A DNA stretch of 64,000 nucleotides from Galbula dea (taxonomy: Eukaryota > Chordata > Aves > Piciformes > Galbulidae). Below the pieces are notes generated by a model. That model saw only the letters and a program-made list of their open reading frames with translations. It had not been told where the DNA came from and ran no database searches. The stretch is from contig VWZX01001928.1 in NCBI GenBank assembly GCA_013399015.1, forward strand, positions 213,431 to 277,430. The letters run 5' to 3'. Shown in pieces: positions 34,594 to 49,500 of this stretch (position 1 is its first letter; every line of letters begins with the position of its first letter). The translations under genes and the position numbers were made by a program.

Positions 34594-37500
34594 CTGCCAA
34601 AGGTTAAAACCATTGATATAGCTATTGTGTAGAGGTAAGCATATCAGAATGACAGCCATTGCCTGTCCTGTGGGTGGCCACCCACACCTATATATCTAAC
34701 AGATTCCTGCACCATTGGATCTCTATTAACTCCCTGACTTCATAGCTGCCATTTCTTCTAAACACTGATGATTGCTTCCTTCTAAATGTGTGCAGTTGCA
34801 TCTGGGTCTTGGTCAAATATTGCTTCCATTAAAGCCTATAATAAATAGCCAGCAGGGGAGAGTCCTTTTTCTGGCTTAACACCTCTGCTCAGATTGTAAC
34901 TGGACAAAAACACCAGGTAGCTGGAGGCTGATGAGAGTTATTGACTGGGAACACAGCAGCTGTAAGAAGCTTCTCTCCTCTGCTATACTGCAAAGCTATC
35001 AGCAACCTCCACCAGTACAAGAGGAAAAAAAAAAAAAAATAGATGAAAGTGTATTCAGTGCTATTCTAGCTATTACTTCATTTATTGTCAAAACCTTCTA
35101 GGTGGTTTCAAGGAAGAATAACCAAATTCTACATTATTTTAAACCTGCAAAGTCATCTCCTTTTAACATCATTTTCTAAACAACAGTCCTAGCATCACAT
35201 ACAGTCCCCACCAATCATTTTATCATCAAGCTTCTCAGCACTTCTGTTCAACACTGTTATCAACTTTTGTAATTTTACTGTGATTCACATGATATTCAGT
35301 GTTTTCCTCCAAACACAGACACAATGCACGTGCTTTCAGGAAGGATGTAAAGATTCAAGGGGAAGCTATGAAATAGAGACTTTTTTTTTTTCTTTTTAAA
35401 CATGACAGCTGCTTATTTGGTTGAATTTTCCTGTTTCTTCAAAATGAGAAACACCCATTTATGTATTCCCAAAAAAAGGCACCAAGAGTTGGTACCAGAA
35501 ACACAATGGAAGAAGCAATTTGTTACAGTGATTATAAGTAGTATATATGATATACTTCAAAAAAACTTTGCAAGTAGCATTAAATATGTAGAAAACACTT
35601 AATAATGGAAAAGCATGCACAAATGCTTTTTGAAATGTAAAGGATTGGTTTCAAAGGATAAAATACTTCCAGGTGACATAAAGACTATAGAGGCACCATA
35701 CTGAAGACTCACAAGAGAATGTGACAGGACATGAAAATTCTGTTATAGCTAAACAGGGGAATAAAGGGAACTATTTAAAGTAGAAATAATGAAAAAAATC
35801 TCCAAATACCTTAAGAATAAAAAAGTACAAATAGAGGAATATTAAATAAAAAGCTGTAAGGCAGACTGAAAAAAACCCCAATAACCAACAATGAAAACAA
35901 AACAAACCAAACAAAATATCCCTCATCTCAACACATTAGAGGGACAAATTGCTAAAACCATTTATACCATTGCTGTTTTTTTTCAAGTGCTTCAGAAGTA
36001 CAATGGTTACCAGAGAGTCTACAGGCTGATGGACAACTGAGATACTAGAGAATAGCACAAGCAGTATGAGTCCCTAGATGAAAATCCAATGAATTATCTT
36101 CACAATGTTCATGACAAATGACCTTAGGGACATTCTTTAAAAGAAATTTGCACATCATCCCCAGTCAAGCCATCAGTCAAAGTGCTTTAGAACCAATTGT
36201 TCAAATGAATGTTCACAAAGCATTAAGACAGTGGATTTTCACTCAAGGGCTCTAAGAAAACTGAAAGATGTAATTTTTGCACAACTGAGTGGAGTATATT
36301 TTGAAACTGTCTTTGTGCCAAGTAATGGAAGACTGCAAATGTGATGGCTTTATATATATATTTTAAATAAAGGCTTCAAAAAAGAGCCAGGAGACTACCA
36401 GAAAGTAATTAAGTGAAATAAAGCCTTGACACAAAATGTAATTATATTGCATTTGTGATTATACACGTATGCATTATTGACTATATAAATGTACAAAAGT
36501 GGAGAGCAGATGGGTTAAATCTAGCATGGAAAATACAATGCTGAAGCAAAATAACCTGCTGCAAGTGTGGCAGTCCAGAGTGAAAAATCACAAACATCTA
36601 AAGAAACCCAGTAGCAAACTTGGGGACCACCAAGGAAGAACTTCCAGCTCAGCTTTGTTCACTAGATAAAGAATGTTGAAAGTTTGTCTTTAGGCTAAGT
36701 TAAATGAAAAAGGATAAGAAGTTGCAGATTCAACATAACTGTCATAATTTCAGATTTGCTGAGATTAAGACCTCCTCCCAAACCACTACAATGTCAGCAA
36801 AACTAAAATAAGGCAATCAGTCTGTATTTCAGTCTAGCTCCAGACTGCATATTAGGTCAAGACCTAAGCCTATCACAGCACAGCAGCTTTGTGTGAACAA
36901 ACAGCCTCTTCATTTTATGTTGGACAGTTGCAGAAGTGAAATTTATCTCTTTCTTGTGCATTCTTGATTCCTTGGTGCCAGAACTGGAGCACTTTTCCAT
37001 CAGATGTTCTCAGCTTTTTGAAAACATGTACCTCTATACAGTTCCAGTAATCATGGCAAAACAAAGGCAGTCTGGGCCATTCTGTTTTAAAATGGCACTA
37101 GTTAAATAAATAATTTGTAGGAAAATGCCTTTCAGTGAATGGTTTATCTTGGTTGATGCAGCTACAGGCTGTGGTAACTTGATAAAGCCCCAGGGAGAAT
37201 GAACAGCTTGATGAGAACTTAGTTGTGGACCTGAACCAGGTAACTTCTCCTGTACTGAGTATTATTGACTGAGAATAAATAGTAAAAGGCCAGAAAAGAA
37301 TGAAGAAGTGGTTCTAGTGGGTAGTCATATAGAAAAAAAACCACAAAAGCAAAACAAAAAAAAATCCAACCAACCAACCAAAAAACTAACAAAAAGAAAA
37401 CCCCCAACCTGCAGGGAAAAGAGGATGAGAATGAGTTTGAACAGTGTCTATTTATTCCATGACAACTCTGTATAACTACATAAGTAGTCTCAGAGGTAGG

Positions 37501-40500
37501 TATACTGGGAATTGAGTGGTTCTGCTGAACTAACAATGAGAGAAGCTGATTCTTCCTTCCCCTCTCCATTGATCCATGCAATATTGATAGTCTGTGACAC
37601 TGAGCATTGAACAACCTCCTTGTTATCAGTGAGGAAGTAAGCAGCTGTACAAACCACTACAGGAATGCATCAAGAAAAGTAACTAAGCCTTCATTCAAGT
37701 CTTGGGCTTCATCAGTATTTCTGCTGAACTGTCTGTGTGAGCTATGAGAAGGTTTTTAATATCCTTTTTATCTTGATACTCAGATACTATCATAGAGTTC
37801 CTCCAGTATTGATTTCCAGTGCTGGATCTTAAGTCAGATATTGGTCAGCGGAAGGGCATTCAAAGGACAGGGGAAAATTCTTGGTCAAAAAAACCCCTAT
37901 AGCAACATAGAGCAATGGCATCAGGCCTCCAAAATGTAGCTGATGTTTTTGAGAGATGTATACACATCAGCTGTTAGCACTGCCTGCCACTCTTAGCTGT
38001 TTGCTCTGGCCAGACAATACCTCAGGTGTGTGTGTGATAGCTGATGTTCTCAACAGTGGGTCCAGTCAGGCTGCCAATGTCAAACTGAAACCTTACAAAT
38101 AAGAGATGTTTCAAACAGTGGGCAGGCACTCAGCAACCTCTGAGGACAGAGTTTCTACTAAGAAAAAGAGAATTCAAGCCAAGCAGTTCTACCACTCCTC
38201 TGAGACTTCACACTAACCAGGTTCTAAAGTAAATTCTTCACTACAGAAAATTTGCAAGTGAATTTGCCAGGGTTACAATCCTGGATTCCTCAGTTTGGAG
38301 GAAAGAGAATGGCCTGAGTGAGCAGTGGATTTGCTTTACCATTTCTAGATTCAGCATTTTACCTTGGTCTATTGATATTTCAAACATTTTGCTGGAGAAA
38401 ACAGATGTTTTTGCTTTTTGTTTGGGCAATAGTTAGGAATAATAAGATGAGCTTTAGAAACTGTAGTTTTATTGTAGGGAAAAAAAGTTCTATTAATGAA
38501 AACTATTACATACCTTGAAAGAAAGTCTGAGGGGTAGCTAAATATGTGGAACATTTACCCCAGTTATTCTTCAAAAGGTCTGAGGTCAGAACATTACTAC
38601 ATTACTTTATGTTGCTTAGTTAGAAATGTTGGAAATTTTTCCTCAAATCTTTTTAGTTAGGGGAGTCTCATCTCTTCCCTTGAAAGATGGACCATTATTT
38701 TGATTCACATTTCTTAGGATTTAGGATGAGACTTTAGGATGAGTTCATATCATTAAAATTTCATGAGTTACCCTCCCCTTGTTTTTTTTGGAGCTCTGAA
38801 AAAGCAATCCCTTTGCATTGTATTCCATTTGCTTAATTGCTAACAATTTCTCTGGAGAGTGTTAGTGACATTTACTTTTTCTTTCTAATATACTTTCATC
38901 ATAAGCACTTCTGCTTGCTCTCAGATGTAGAACTACAAAATTGTCACCCTAGAGACTATCAGAGGAAGAAATCAATGGAAATTCAGATTTTTAGATCCTA
39001 CTGCTGCAATCATTAATCACTTTTTCTTACACCAAATAAAAAAAAATAAAGCATTTCTGAAACTAATTTCAGTAGTGAATTCTAAAGAGGTATTATGAAA
39101 TGCACTTACTTCTCTCTGTTGAATATGATGAATTCTTTCCTAATGGTTTCCAAGCACTGCTGCAGGTGTATGTTCTTTAAAAACCAGCATGAATAAGTTG
39201 TTTTAGAAAGATGGAGAATCATAGACAAAAATCACAACACCAGAAATTATATTGAACCAAAAGGCTTATGAATGAATACTAACTATTGCACAGCATTTTG
39301 AGGACTCTTTAAAAGAGCAGGCCATGATAACACAATTAATCTTTCTTTTGGAAGAAGTTTCCCACAAAAGAAATCCTGAGGATTTTTATGTCTGAGAGCT
39401 CTAAGAACAGCTTGCATGAGCATTGAAGATCATCAGGTGTAGCAACAGAATTTATAAAACTTCACTGAAATGAATATTCAGGTCTGGAAAAGTATTATTT
39501 CTTAATCTTCTCAGAAGTTTAGACTGTTAATACAATGAGTCTTGCTACATGGGACACATTAGTCCATACTGCAAGAGACATCTTTAAAACATTTATAAAC
39601 AACAAACTTTTAAATGCATTCTCTTCATTTTTGGTAGTAACAGTAGGTAAATATTCCTTGTAACTGTCTCATGACATGTAGTAAGCATATTTGCCAACTG
39701 GGGAAACTTTTTCATGCTTTAAATGAACATCTGTGAGGATCTGAAAATTTATTACAGCTTAAGCATGCTGTTATTAGTTGACTGAAACAAATAGTTGCTT
39801 CTCATCTTGCTTTGGAGATGGTTTCTGCTTTATGTGAAATGACAGAGGTAGCAGTCAAGTCTGTTTCAGAGATGGTAAAACTGAACTGACTTGAGTTTAT
39901 CCATTAGAGAATGCAAATGAAACACCACTGACCACAGCTACAGTTCCCAGCTTACCAATGGGCAGGATTCCTTAGCTCCATCTTTGGATTTGTTTTTGGC
40001 AAGTCGCTTTTTCTTTTTATGGAGAGGCTTGGATTCCAAAATCATTTCTTCAAGTTCAAATGTAGGATCACAGTTCAGTCTTCCTTTCTGGTACAAAATG
40101 ATTCAAAGTTACTCTTTGAAGCATCATTGTGGGGTTTCTGTTTGCCTGGCAAGTTTTACAAGTTTACAGGAACATAGTTGTACCTTGAGGGTTTTTAAAA
40201 ATTCTATTTATTCATGCAGTAAAGCTATTTCATGATGACATTTGGGGTGAACTGTTCCTATTTAAGGATAAGAGGTAGATATGGTCAGAAAATCTGTGAT
40301 TCAGCTGAACCCAACACATTTTGGCATCTAAATTACCCCAATCACTGTTTTGCTACTCCTTACCTATACACTCAGCAGTAAGGTACCTTCAAAGCAACCT
40401 AAATGCAGGTGGAAAGTAAAACCACCAAAAAAAAAAAAAAGCAGAATACTCCATATTCCCTCATAAAGTGTGAATGTTTTAGTGTAGGAAACAGTTACAA

Positions 40501-43500
40501 AGGAAATATGTCAGTCCTTTGGAACAGTATTTTTTAAATGAAAAAGGAACAGAGGCTGGAACGTTGAAAAGTCTTGCAAGTGGTATTCAGATGCCTAACT
40601 TTCAGAGCAGCAACAGTCTTGTTGTTATTTGTTGGCTCAGAGTTAACTCTGACAAACATTTGCTCTAACAGCTGAAATGCAAAGCCTGGAAAATGTTTTT
40701 TGCTTGAAAGGGAACAAAAAGTGAATTAAGGTTAATTAGTTTTTGTTGTGATCTAATGAAACGGGCCAGACTTTCGCTTGAATGTGCCTGAGTAAATGAA
40801 AGTAGAATCCAAAGTAAAGCTCATGTAAGAAGTAAATCACTGAAGAGCAATAAATGCAAGGGTAAACAAGGAAAACAGCAGGGGTAATTAAAATCAGAAT
40901 TTGCAAACACAGTTCACCTGTGTTCACCTTATTGACTTACATTAGGAACAAAGCCTGGGGTCACAGCTTTCTCTAGAACAGCATCCCAGTTGACATCAGC
41001 TAGGTACGGAGAGCTCTGGATGTCTGCAAGGCTTGAAAGACGGCACTCTGGGTCCTTGGTGAGGAGCTGTGATCAAGCACAAGGCACTTTCTAAGGGACT
41101 GGATGCCACATAAAAGAGTAAATATATCACATGCATAAACTGTTTGAGACATAATTTTGATTGATAAAATGGCTAGGGAATTTTCTAACAACTCCTGTAT
41201 GTCCCAATCTAAAAAAAACAAGTAATAACTCATAGGATATGAATATACTTTAATTGCCAGCAGATGGCTGTTGCAGGCATGAAATATATAAATAAATGTA
41301 TCAGTAACAAAAGTCTGTTTACAAATACACAAGAGTCCAAGTGACATGAAATATCACAGTTCAATGCCATGTGACAATTTGTATTTCATCTTTAATTTAT
41401 TGGAAGATATATTTACACTGAACATCCTGGCAGCAATTAAAATTAACCACCTCATTGCTCCGTCTGTCAAATACAGATTGGTCACTGCTGCAAAGAAACT
41501 GATCTGTTCACACATTCACAAATATTTCCTGCTCAAATATCAGTCCTGATGGTCTAAAAAATCTAGAAGAGACAGATCAGCCTTACAGCATGAACAGAAA
41601 ATTAAACCAAACTTATAAATGGATTTAGGGAAGAAGGTGGGTTCTGGGGTTGAGATGCGTTCAGAAAGAACCTTGTCTTCTAGCTTAGTGACATTTACAA
41701 TGAAGTGACTCAACTTCTGTTCTTGCAACCATAACAACATGGGACAGGGATATACAGCCCTTTATATTTCTCTGCTCTGTGCCTGGAAACTGTGGCAGAA
41801 ATTCAGAGGGCACAGTGGTCACTCTTTCCCTCCTCCACATGCACAACCATGGCTGGAGAGAATGGGGCCAGGGCACAGTGGGAATTACTGATCCCCAAAG
41901 TTTTGCTATCACCAGTGAATCAGTTTTAAAATAAACAAAAATATTAGATTTCTATTTCTTCAAGGCTGTGAAAATCTGGAATCTAAGCCTAAGAAAAATC
42001 CAGCTTCTCAAGAGAATTCTGCACCACTTACATGCAGAAAAGTCGAGGAATAAGCACTGCTTTCTTATCCTTGAAATTTTGACTACTTAATATGTGTGCT
42101 TGCCTGACACCTCTGCATTGCTGGCAGGGCTTCTGGAAGAGGGGAGAAGAGAGAATAGAAAACATTTGTACCTTCTTACCTTTTTCAGTAGTGCTATCAT
42201 GCCCTTGCACCATGCAGACGAGTAATGAACTCTTTCTATCTTGAACATGTTGAGTATCTCATCAATGGGGGTGGCTGAGTGAATTTCATAAGGCCTCTGA
42301 GATAAAGATATCAAGTCAGCAAGGATGGATAAAAGACTGTATACAATGCAAGTTTTCCTGAGCTCATTATTGTTTATGCAGGAAATACCAAAACCACTGA
42401 AACATCTTATAACAATTTAAGGGCTAATCCTTCTTTGCATGTGTGTTTTCCTTAAGTCATAATGAATATAATTAATCATAGATGTCTTTTCTCTGCAAAT
42501 TATTGTCTCCTGAAGATAAGTATCCAGTCAAATGAGACAGAAGAATAATTTTGTTCCTGGGGCATTCTATGTGAAATGTGGATTATTTCCTCTTTTTCAC
42601 ATGTAGGACCAGAATGTTGTTTAAAAGCAGCATACTGTAATGCAATAAAATCCTCTTTCCAAAATAGGAATGAAAAGCTTTAAAAAACCCAGCTACTTTA
42701 AGCTACGCCATTATCCTGAAATAGTATATAAACCACAATTTTCCATTGGGAATAGTAAATATTTAAACAACAAACTTCAATCCTTTAAACCAACATGGAA
42801 AAGAATTTTCCATTATCTTCTGTGATATTTGACCACACTCAGGAAGATTTTTCATTAAGCTTATTCACATAATTGATTAGATAAGTAACAAGTGCACTGG
42901 CAGACAAGCATTTTCTGGAGTTGGGCCAAGAATCTCAGAATATTACATTGGCTCATTTAAAGTATTAGCCATGAGAACCAAAGATACAATAAAGCCTGAA
43001 GTAACTCAACTTCTATTTGGAAGACATACCATTATTTCCAATTCAGCATTGTGGAGAGGCCATTAAAGGATTAAGCCTTTCCTTGGCCAAACTTAGACAA
43101 ACTTTCATAATGTAATTGAGAGTGGAGTGAAACCTTCCCAAGAACGTTTCCAGCTGGGAAGGACTCAGGATATTCCTGACCTGAATTGCAGCCTCTTTCA
43201 CTCAAATGTTATCATGAGGGGTTCACTCAGGAGCACTGCAAACCTGGGGACTTCTGTCAGTCAATGTATTAAATAACAACAAAACCTATCATTCTTACCC
43301 AACCCCTCAGTAATTCGTAAGCTGTGATTCCTAGCGACCACCAGTCTACTGGGTATGAGTATCCTGGACCTCCATCCATAAAGGCCTGGAACACTTCTGG
43401 AGCTAAAACAATGAATCAAATGAAACAAAAAGGTTAGGCTATGGTTCACTAATGTGGACAGCTGAAAAACTAATCAGGATGCATTTTACTAGAATTACAT

Positions 43501-46500
43501 TCATTTTCAGGTATTGCAGTTTCAGGATGTAGCTTCAGTGTCTTGGTTTTCTGGCAACAAGTGACCTTCACTGGTCAGGGTTCTTCAAAAGTCAGTCATT
43601 TTATATGTTAGTTTTTACCTTGTCCATTTAAGTTTCATGTTATATGAATAAAAATATCTAATATGGGGGGAATTCCTGATCTGAAATGTGACTTGGAATA
43701 TTTAGGCTAATGTAAATATTTTATGGGACAAATATCTGCAAGCAAGGTGATTCTTTGTGACTGACAGAGGTTTTGAACATGGTAAATCTCATCCTTATTC
43801 TACATTTGGATAGAATTAATCAGACAGGTTTTAAAGGTGTTCAACATAGGAGAATGTTAATTAAATACAAATCCTGATATTGATTGTATGCTGTGAGGAA
43901 CTCTGCCATGACTGAAAATAAAGACATTGTCAATAAAGAAATAAATTCAATTAAAATTACTCTTTTTTGGGGGGGGGAAAGGGGAGAAAGGGTAGGGGTT
44001 GTTTGAGGAAGATCTTTTCAAAACAACAATTCAGTTGGGTAATTTCAGGAAGAAAAACATTCTAAATAATGTTCCTGTAGTTTCTTCACAAAACCATATA
44101 TAAATAAGAGAGGATATGAAATGAAATGAAAAGTCAGTCATGCTTTTCTAATTATTTCACAGGAGAATTTCAGTACACTTTGTGAAAACAACACTTTTCC
44201 TGGGGATCTTCTAAACAACACTATCACAAACTCTAACATCACGCTAGATTGCAATTACCATGTGAGCCTCTTTTGGCCACGATACTGAGCCTAATGTACC
44301 ACATTACCACCTGAGTGCTGTCACATCACTCTCTAATGTGCATACTGCTATGATTAATATAACCTGGTCACACTTATTTAGGACTGGTAGTTTGGAATTT
44401 GACTATGTATGGCATTTAAGAATCATAGAATATTAGGAGTTGGAAGGGACCTCGAAAGATCATCTAGTCCAACCCCCTTGCCACAGCAGGACTCCCTAGA
44501 CCAGGTCACACAGAAGCGCATCCAGACAGGTTTTGAATATCTCCATAGAAGGAGACTCCACAACCTCTCTGGGCAGTCTGTGCCAGTGCTCTGGCACCCC
44601 CACTGGGAAAAAATTTCTATGTGTATTCACACGGAATCTCCTATGCTTCAGCTTACAACCATTGCTTCTTGTCCTGTTACTGGGCTTCACTGNACACAAG
44701 ACCACACTGCTTGCTCATGGTCATCCTTCCATCCACCAGGACCCCCAGATCCCTTTCCCCTTCACTGCTCTCCAACAGCTCAGCCCCCAATCTATACTCA
44801 TACATGGGGTTGGTCTTTCCCAGGTGCAAGACTCGACACTTGGCCTTATTGAATCTCATTAAATTTCTCCCTGCCCAACTCTCCAGCCTGTCTCAGTCTC
44901 ACTGAATGGCAGCACAACCCTCCAGTGTGTCAGCCACTCCACCCAGTTTAGTGTCATCAGCAAACTTGCTGAGAGCACAAAAACATCTTATTGTTAAGCA
45001 ATAATTAGCCAATCAAGTTGTTGTATCTAAGGACTGTTTAACTGAATAACCAATAAGTTTTTGCCAGCTGTGCCTAATAGGACATAAAAAAGGCCCAGGG
45101 GGGTTACTAAGGAACAAGCTTTTATGAAACTGTGTTGTTGCTTTGTCTGTCTGTACCATGACAGATATGCACAAGCTGCTCAGGGGCAATAGACTCCATA
45201 CCCTGCTAACTGTTGATTCATGACAAAATCACATCATATCTGTAAATACAACTCTGCTTCTGTGCCTGGGGCTGCTCTGACACAGTCTCATAGCTGGTAT
45301 GGAGGCACCATGCAGATGCTTGCAGTCAACCCCCTTCAGGCAATGGCAATTCCATATTCACACAGAATTAAAATAATAGTTGTGAAGAAACCAAGAACAG
45401 GACTATTCACACCTATGAAGCTAGCCTAACTTGGTGTGACTAATGACCTTCAGGAGATGCCTTCTGTCCTTCAGCTTCAGGGAAAGTATAAATTATTAAC
45501 TTAGCTAAGATGCTTACCTTTTAGAAACATGAGAACAGATGAATCAAATTTTACTCTCCCAGCCTTCAATCTATCTATGTGTTTAAAATGCATAATGAAA
45601 ACATGTTAAGTGCCTCTAAAAGCCATAGAGCAAGCACTTAAGTGGCCAGTTACACAACATCCTAACTGTAAACACACACATTTTTGAGGAGCTCAGCATA
45701 GCAAAAAAAGATAAAGATGTGCCTGGACACTTTTCAACTGATGTTACATATTCTCTTCTAGATCACAGCCACAGTGGTGTCAATATAATCATATAGTCTT
45801 CTCTTCAAATGTAGGGGCTTACAGGAAGTAACAGAGTTTTAATTCTCCTGAATTTGCTTCACAAAAACAAAAAGAACCTGACCAGAAGCAGTGTAGGGAA
45901 TAAGCTTGTGCCTAATCCCTCCCTCTCCAAGGTTTTGCAATGCTAATATATATATATATATCTATATATACACACAGTCAAAAAAAGAAGTTGGTCACAT
46001 TTATTATATGTTTTTACATCTTAAAATCCTTTTAGTATACTATTGGTCAATTTTAATGTCTGATTTTTCTTAGCTTTTTTTAAATGGTCTTGAAAACTTA
46101 CCCATATAGGGCTTTGTGCCAGCCATAGAAGAAGCTTTTTCTGAGCCTTTCACTATGGTTGCTACGTTAAAGTCAGTGATATGAACATGTCCTGCAATTA
46201 CACAAAGTAAAAACAGAAGTTAAAGTAGCATATCATAAAAATATTCCTCCATGTGTTTAACATTTAAGTGATAATGAAAAGAAATCAGGTTGGAAAGATT
46301 TGTAACAATTAATTGAAACAATATTAAATGTTACTTGTAACTAGAAAAACCCTATTGGCAGCAAGTGATGGAATACTTTTCCAGTACAATTGCATCCACT
46401 ACCTACTCACAGTGCTGAACTTTTTTCCTGGTCAGCCTTGAACTGTCTACTGCCATGAACATTAAGGACAGTAACTATCTTCTCAGGGCTGTAATCTGTA

Positions 46501-49500
46501 GGAACAGCACAAAGCTGAGTGAAATCTACCTCTCCTTATCTCCATATAAAGCTACCCCTAACAATCTCAGGAACTCATGACACCTGTCTGCTATCACATC
46601 TTCTTCAGGTTACCATTAGTATGTTTCCTCAGGGCAAAAAGGGAGCTGAGAAGAAAAAGGGTGTTTTTATCATACCATAACTATAAAATTAGATCCATGG
46701 TAGCAGAAGAGCATGTATTGAACAGCAGTAGGTCCCAAATGATTGCTCATTTGATGGCAGATTGCAAGATGAAAGATAAATAGTAGAAGTCTGCCTAAAT
46801 ACTTACTGCCTAACCCAGCAGACAGCTCATTTAAACTCAACTAATCAGGCTGGATGGCCCAAACCTGCCATCATGGCTTTTTTCGTGGGGTAGGTTACAA
46901 TAAGCATAAGTTAAATTGCTCCACCACAGTTAAGCAATAATTGTTAATCCTGGCTTGCTATGGGCAGGTAAACTAAATACAAATCCAGCCTAAAAATCTG
47001 CAGACTTTTAATTTGATAAGTCTGCTGTTAGGATTTGCATCTCTGCTTGAGGATTAATTTTCTATCATGAAGTGATGCAGATGTTATGCTCTCTGTGGTT
47101 ACATCAGGCAATGCCATCATGGAGGACAGAATAAAGGGTAAGGTACTCCCTTCCCTGGCTTAGCCCTGCACTCATGATTAATGTATCATATGTCAAAACA
47201 GAATATGGAGTGACAGGTTCCTTTGGGGTTTTTTTCATCAAGATCTCAACCTCATTCAGTTCACAGGCTTTGTGCATGATGCAGCAGTTATTAAGCAATG
47301 GAGGTTTGCTATCATGGTTAATGCCAAAGACAAAAAGTATAACACATCACTGATGTTGAACATTACTGTGGTGCCTGTCAGAGGAATAGCAATCTCAACA
47401 AAAGATTATGCTGCTCTGACAGTGTAACCTAGCTCCTGCTCAAAGTCTGCAGGAAATGTATCTATCAGCCTCTAACAAGTCTGCAGCTACACGTGTGAGC
47501 TGAAATTCTCAGAAGCCTCTAGTCTGTCCAAACCTGAACTGGTTTTGATCAGAAAAAAGAAGAAGGCACATACCACTGCTAAACTTAAAGCTATTTCTCC
47601 AAATGGGAAATACCATAGAAGTTTTAGATGAAATGGTTTGTGTGCATTCTTCACTTTTCTCAAACCAATTGCTTACATTTTTTTTACTCTTTTTTCCTAA
47701 GACACCCAATCCAGGAAGACATCTGCACATGGCAGACAAAATCTGTGAGCAGATGAAAGCCCTCAAGATGCAGGAAGTGTTAGGCTGCCATAACAAGAAT
47801 TAGCATCCACAGCCTAGCCTGCCATCAGATTTCAAGGTGGCATTCCTCCTTCCTGGTGGCTGGAGAGTAGTATCTTTGCAGTTTATTTCTGCAATAATAA
47901 AACACTATGACATACAGCCACCTCATGGCAGTAGTTTAAAGCAATTCCATTTACACTGTAGAATGAAAAGCTGTAAGGATCTGCAAGCAGACTAATACTT
48001 CATCTTTTTTTGACAGAAAAATATAAAGTCCTGCCATTTAAATTACAACATTGTAACTGATGCTTCCTATTAGAATGCCAGCATGATAGACAGTTGCAAA
48101 ATACCTATCACATATTAAGCATACAGACTGATCCAAAGAGTTGATTTGCAATGAAAATTGCCTCTCCTGCAGTGCATTGTTTTCTCTCCATTTTATTAGA
48201 TTTCTTTTCAGGTAACAAAACCAAAATAGCACACATGAAATATTGTGTACAGTGGTTGATGAGTTTTGTTAAAAATGCCTTTCTGCAAAGTAAGAGATGG
48301 ATTGGGAAGCCAGGTCCTGCATAGTTCCTCTGCATCCTGTTACCAATACAGCAGCAATGGGCAGCATCTGTACATGTAACAGGGCACAGAAGTGCTATGT
48401 CTGTACCACTGGAAAAACTCCCTTTTTTCTCTTCATGTCTGAATATTTCAAAAAACAATTTGATCTCAGTTCTCTATAGGAGTCTTTCATCAGCCTCTAA
48501 GACATCTTTTTACTACAATTTGTTGCATATAGAAAAAGGAAAGGTTGCTACTGCTGCAGGAAATGTGCTGGGATACTAGCTACTTCATACTGTTTGAGCT
48601 TCTCACCTTGGACTTCATGTCCCTATTTGGATGCTACTGCAAGCAACTAAATGTCAAAACCAAGTCAGTACCCCTGGTAAAATAATGACCTAAGTAGTAT
48701 GTCAGTGCCACTTGGGCACTCACTTAAGAACTGTGAAGCAGAGCAGTGCACAATAGATTGAGCAGTACCTAAGCAAATTCAAGTATTACAGGAAAAGAGT
48801 TCATACTCACAGCTGCATGACCTCATATGATAATAAGATGATGGTGGAGAAAAAGGAAAAAAAAAGGCAGATGGTCACATTACACTGGCTCCTTGCAGAG
48901 TGCCTTCTCCAAATCATGCCAGACTGCACAGATATCATGTACACCAACATGTACCTTGCAAGCAGAATGTATCTCACTAGAAATTGATTCAAAAATTGTA
49001 TTCCTACAATCAGCTTCCAGTTTAGGCTTTAACAGGGAAGATTTGTAAGTTAATACCTACAGTACAATGTATGACTTTGAGAAGCTTTATGCATGCACTG
49101 CTGTGTAGCTTTTATGCCTCACTTTTCCACGTGACCTGAAACCTCAGTATCTAAGGGGAAACAGCATATGATCTTTATTTGGGCTATTAGTTCATTTTTG
49201 AACGTATCTTAATGACAATTATAGCCAGACCTGGAAAGTAGCTGAGGATGGCTGACTAACATTTAGCAGAGGAAAATGTACCTGACTTCAAACCTCATTG
49301 AATTTCTGAAATTCTGAAACCAAAGAGGTGAATGTGAGGGCATAGAGAAGAAATACTACACTGCAATTAATGCCATCATCTCAGCATGCATCGGAGCTGA
49401 TGGGAAATCTCAGCATAATAATATTTTGGAGCAAATTAAGATCTGCTTTGCCCTCAGAAGGTCAAACACTATGAATAGTTTAAAAAGCATCTCTCTGGGT

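Larger units (their letters stand above)
39175..43298 (-). other. STK32B introns between exons 7 and 11
   Basis: The introns at 39175-39955, 40088-40940, 41067-42179 and 42297-43298 hold no repeat that I recognise apart from an A-run at 40427-40440. The three exons inside this span are listed separately. Confidence 0.65.
43403..46101 (-). other. STK32B intron
   Basis: Contains a G-rich tract, a CR1 with an N join, and an LTR-like stretch, listed separately; the remainder is unremarkable. Confidence 0.7.

Noticed and set aside
37219..37614. 131-residue minus-strand frame in the last STK32B intron
   Set aside because: Hydrophobic part comes from an A-rich simple-sequence run read backwards; no splice fit to STK32B.
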